From assembly GCF_029714285.1 (NCBI RefSeq), contig NZ_CP121663.1, positions 372,001-436,000 of the forward strand: 64,000 nucleotides of DNA, written 5' to 3'. Under the pieces are notes generated by a model. It saw nothing but the letters and a program-made list of their open reading frames with translations. It ran no database searches and was not told where the DNA came from. Shown here piece by piece: positions 62,262 through 64,000 of the stretch. Position numbers and translations under genes: made by a program. The DNA comes from Rhizobium sp. CB3090. GTDB taxonomy: Bacteria > Pseudomonadota > Alphaproteobacteria > Rhizobiales > Rhizobiaceae. Positions within the stretch are counted from its first letter, which is position 1, and each line of letters starts with the position of its first letter.

Positions 62262-63697
62262 TGACGGAGACCACCACTTGCTCTCGCGGCGAGCGTTGTC
62301 GTTGATTGCCCCTCGACAAGAGGGGCTAAGAGAACAGTCCCCCCGTTCGCCGTCACAACATCTGCGCCTACGATAAGCTTTCCGCGGTAGTCTTCACCTT
62401 TTACCAACACGTCTGGCATCAACTGCTTGATCAAATCAAGTGGAGTGTCTTCACCAAATATCACAACCTCGCTAACACTACGCAGCGAAAGCAATACTCT
62501 GCGACGTGCCATCTCGTTTTGCAAAGGGCGCGACGTCCCCTTTAGACGACGCACCGACGCGTCAGAGTTGATTGCAACAATAAGTTTATCACATTTCTGG
62601 CGCGCAAACTCTAACAACGCGACGTGCCCCGGATGAACGAGATCAAAACAGCCGTTAGTAAAGCCAACTTTCAATCCCTTGCTGGCCCACGTTTCGCGTT
62701 TTTTAATTAATCCGATGAGGGTTTGATTTTCGTCGGGAAATTGGACAGGTAAGAAAAACGTACTTTGGAGATCGTTTTGGCTGACGGTGGCAGTACCTAC
62801 GCGAGATACTGCTATCCCAGCTGCGGCATTGGAAAGTCTGGCGGCTTGCGGTAGTGAAAACCCGGCAGCGATACCAACGGCAAGAGTGGCGACTACGGTA
62901 TCGCCTGCTCCAGAAACATCAAAGACATCTATTGCTTGTGTCGGAATATGCAAATATTCATTATTGTCGAGCAAGGTCATACCGCGCTCCGACCGCGTGA
63001 GCAGGATTGCCGAGCCAGTGCGATCTGCCGCTGTCCGCATTGCCAGCTCTGCCTCGGCGTTTGTGAAACACCGCATTCCGGTGGCCGACGACAGTTCCTT
63101 TTGGTTCGGCGTGATAACGCTCGCGCCCTTATAAACTCGGAAATCAATGTTCTTTGGATCAACAATAATGGGCAAGCCACGCTCTTTGGCCATAGATATC
63201 AACTGTGATAGCAGCGCCGGCGAAAACAAGCCTTTTCCATAGTCGGAGATTACAACTATCGAATGGTCTGGCATTTCAGCCAAAATCGCATTCATTATCT
63301 CGCGTTCAATATCGACGGACACTTGGTCTGTTTTTTCGTTGTCCACCCTGGCAAGTTGATGAGTTCCGGCCATCAAGCGAGTCTTGCAGATGGTAGGCCT
63401 CTCCCTGTCGACAACTGCGCGGAACCGTACTCCCTGGGTTGCCAAAATAGAACCCAAATCACCAGCTTCTTTGTCATCTCCGACAACCGATATGATAGTT
63501 GCGCGGCTGCCTAGGCTAGCCACGTTGCATGCGACGTTGCCAGCTCCTCCGGCTCTATTAAAACTGGTTTTTTGATGCAGGACCGGAACAGGGGCTTCTG
63601 GCGAAATCCGCTCTACCGTTCCCAAGAAATAACGATCGAGTATTATGTCGCCTACAATTAAAATTTTGCGATCGTCAAAAAGAGACAAATCAAACAT
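62258..63697 (-). CDS. hldE: Bifunctional heptose-7-phosphate kinase / heptose-1-phosphate adenylyltransferase
   Basis: The 479-residue HldE (RfaE) has an N-terminal ribokinase-like domain (NRAGGAGNVACNVASLGSRA, VFDVSGAGDTVVATLAVGIA with catalytic Asp) and a C-terminal nucleotidyltransferase with GFTNGCFDLVHPGHVALLEF (HxGH motif, near 350). It makes ADP-heptose with GmhB. It overlaps the preceding unknown gene by 8 bases and gmhB by 4. Heptose in the LPS core is not universal in rhizobia, which fits an island-borne function. Confidence 0.94.
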   Translation of the reverse strand: MFDLSLFDDRKILIVGDIILDRYFLGTVERISPEAPVPVLHQKTSFNRAGGAGNVACNVASLGSRATIISVVGDDKEAGDLGSILATQGVRFRAVVDRERPTICKTRLMAGTHQLARVDNEKTDQVSVDIEREIMNAILAEMPDHSIVVISDYGKGLFSPALLSQLISMAKERGLPIIVDPKNIDFRVYKGASVITPNQKELSSATGMRCFTNAEAELAMRTAADRTGSAILLTRSERGMTLLDNNEYLHIPTQAIDVFDVSGAGDTVVATLAVGIAAGFSLPQAARLSNAAAGIAVSRVGTATVSQNDLQSTFFLPVQFPDENQTLIGLIKKRETWASKGLKVGFTNGCFDLVHPGHVALLEFARQKCDKLIVAINSDASVRRLKGTSRPLQNEMARRRVLLSLRSVSEVVIFGEDTPLDLIKQLMPDVLVKGEDYRGKLIVGADVVTANGGTVLLAPLVEGQSTTTLAARASGGLRQ

Positions 63698-64000
63698 TGC
63701 GCTTTCTCATTATGGTACCGAGGCGAAATTTGCGTTTTACCGTCGGCGTGTTGAACTGCATCGACATTGTGGCGTCAACGTCTAAATCACCAAAAAAATT
63801 TAGCTTTAAGCGAACCTGGCCAGCTCTGTCACCGGGATCGATACGCACGTAAACGGGCCGGCTCACGTCCCCGCTGAACCACCAAGTTCTTGAAGAAGAA
63901 AACTCACCGACCTCATAGGCGATGCTGCGTTCCTCTGCGAACGCTTCTGACGCCTGCCGCCAGTATATGCGAAGAATTGTTTGCGGAGATGCGCTTGCAG
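63690..64000 (-). CDS. C-terminus of an unknown protein (5' end outside window)
   Basis: The frame enters from the right edge and stops at 63690, inside the start of hldE. At least 102 residues are seen: ILRIYWRQASEAFAEERSIA, SRPVYVRIDPGDRAGQVRLK and MSMQFNTPTVKRKFRLGTIM. The VYVRIDPGDRAG strand resembles the sugar-enzyme accessory domain often appended to rhizobial glycosyltransferases, but this cannot be confirmed from the fragment. The 8-base overlap shows it is in the hldE-gmhB operon. Confidence 0.6.
   Translation of the reverse strand, partial: ASASPQTILRIYWRQASEAFAEERSIAYEVGEFSSSRTWWFSGDVSRPVYVRIDPGDRAGQVRLKLNFFGDLDVDATMSMQFNTPTVKRKFRLGTIMRKRNV

Overview
This window reads as the chromosome or a large replicon of a Rhizobiaceae-type alphaproteobacterium (Rhizobium/Agrobacterium-like). 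Evidence for this is the GC-rich coding bias, BA14K-family proteins, a coxMNOP-like alternative cytochrome oxidase, a CIRCE-controlled groESL, DUF3618 and holin-X envelope stress proteins, and several sites matching the EcfG/RpoE2 general-stress promoter (GGAAC-N16/17-nGTT). No tRNA, rRNA or CRISPR array was seen.

Layout. Positions 1-8.1 kb hold metabolic and unknown genes (DUF763 protein, quinone oxidoreductase-like enzyme, GFA protein, isochorismatase-like hydrolase, PQQ glucose dehydrogenase, small stress ORFs, acetyl-xylan-esterase-like hydrolase). 8.2-10.4 kb is groES-groEL. 10.5-15.9 kb holds a 57-residue stress gene and the alternative cytochrome c oxidase operon (cyt c, II, I, two subunit-III genes, IV). 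16.3-20.2 kb has a SnoaL-like protein and a likely alkylation-damage group (ada, Cys-rich protein, 2OG-Fe(II) oxygenase). 20.2-27.7 kb is a six-gene sugar uptake/catabolism operon (ATPase, PfkB kinase, double-SIS isomerase/deglycase, two permeases, binding protein) divergent from a ROK regulator, with a perfect palindrome between them. 27.8-45.5 kb mixes an aldo/keto reductase, a stress operon (31-33 kb), BA14K and SPFH envelope proteins, a PBP1-type peptidoglycan synthase ending in a BA14K-like motif, an Orn/Lys/Arg decarboxylase with a GNAT gene, a LysR/NmrA pair and others.

45.6-59.6 kb is rich in insertion sequences: a frameshifted IS5-type transposase with IS701 in its 3' end, an intact IS630 with an A7 slippery site, and a 5'-truncated IS3 element split by a complete IS66 with an exact 8-bp target duplication. 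Between them lie a Rieske/FAD ferredoxin reductase, a soluble double-PAS chemoreceptor and small exported proteins. 59.6-64.0 kb is a visibly more AT-rich, tightly overlapping surface-polysaccharide operon on the minus strand (unknown partial gene, hldE, gmhB, AGE-family isomerase, sulfotransferase), probably acquired or divergent.

The most useful patterns not given by gene names are: six candidate EcfG promoters in the right place and orientation, which tie several unknown small proteins and an envelope operon into one stress regulon; an 11-bp palindrome in the leader of the 57-residue gene; a decayed copy of a chemoreceptor tail whose deletions fall at short direct repeats; and the BA14K-like C-terminus on a penicillin-binding protein 4 kb from a BA14K gene. 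I did not find a clearly new multi-gene defence or mobile system.
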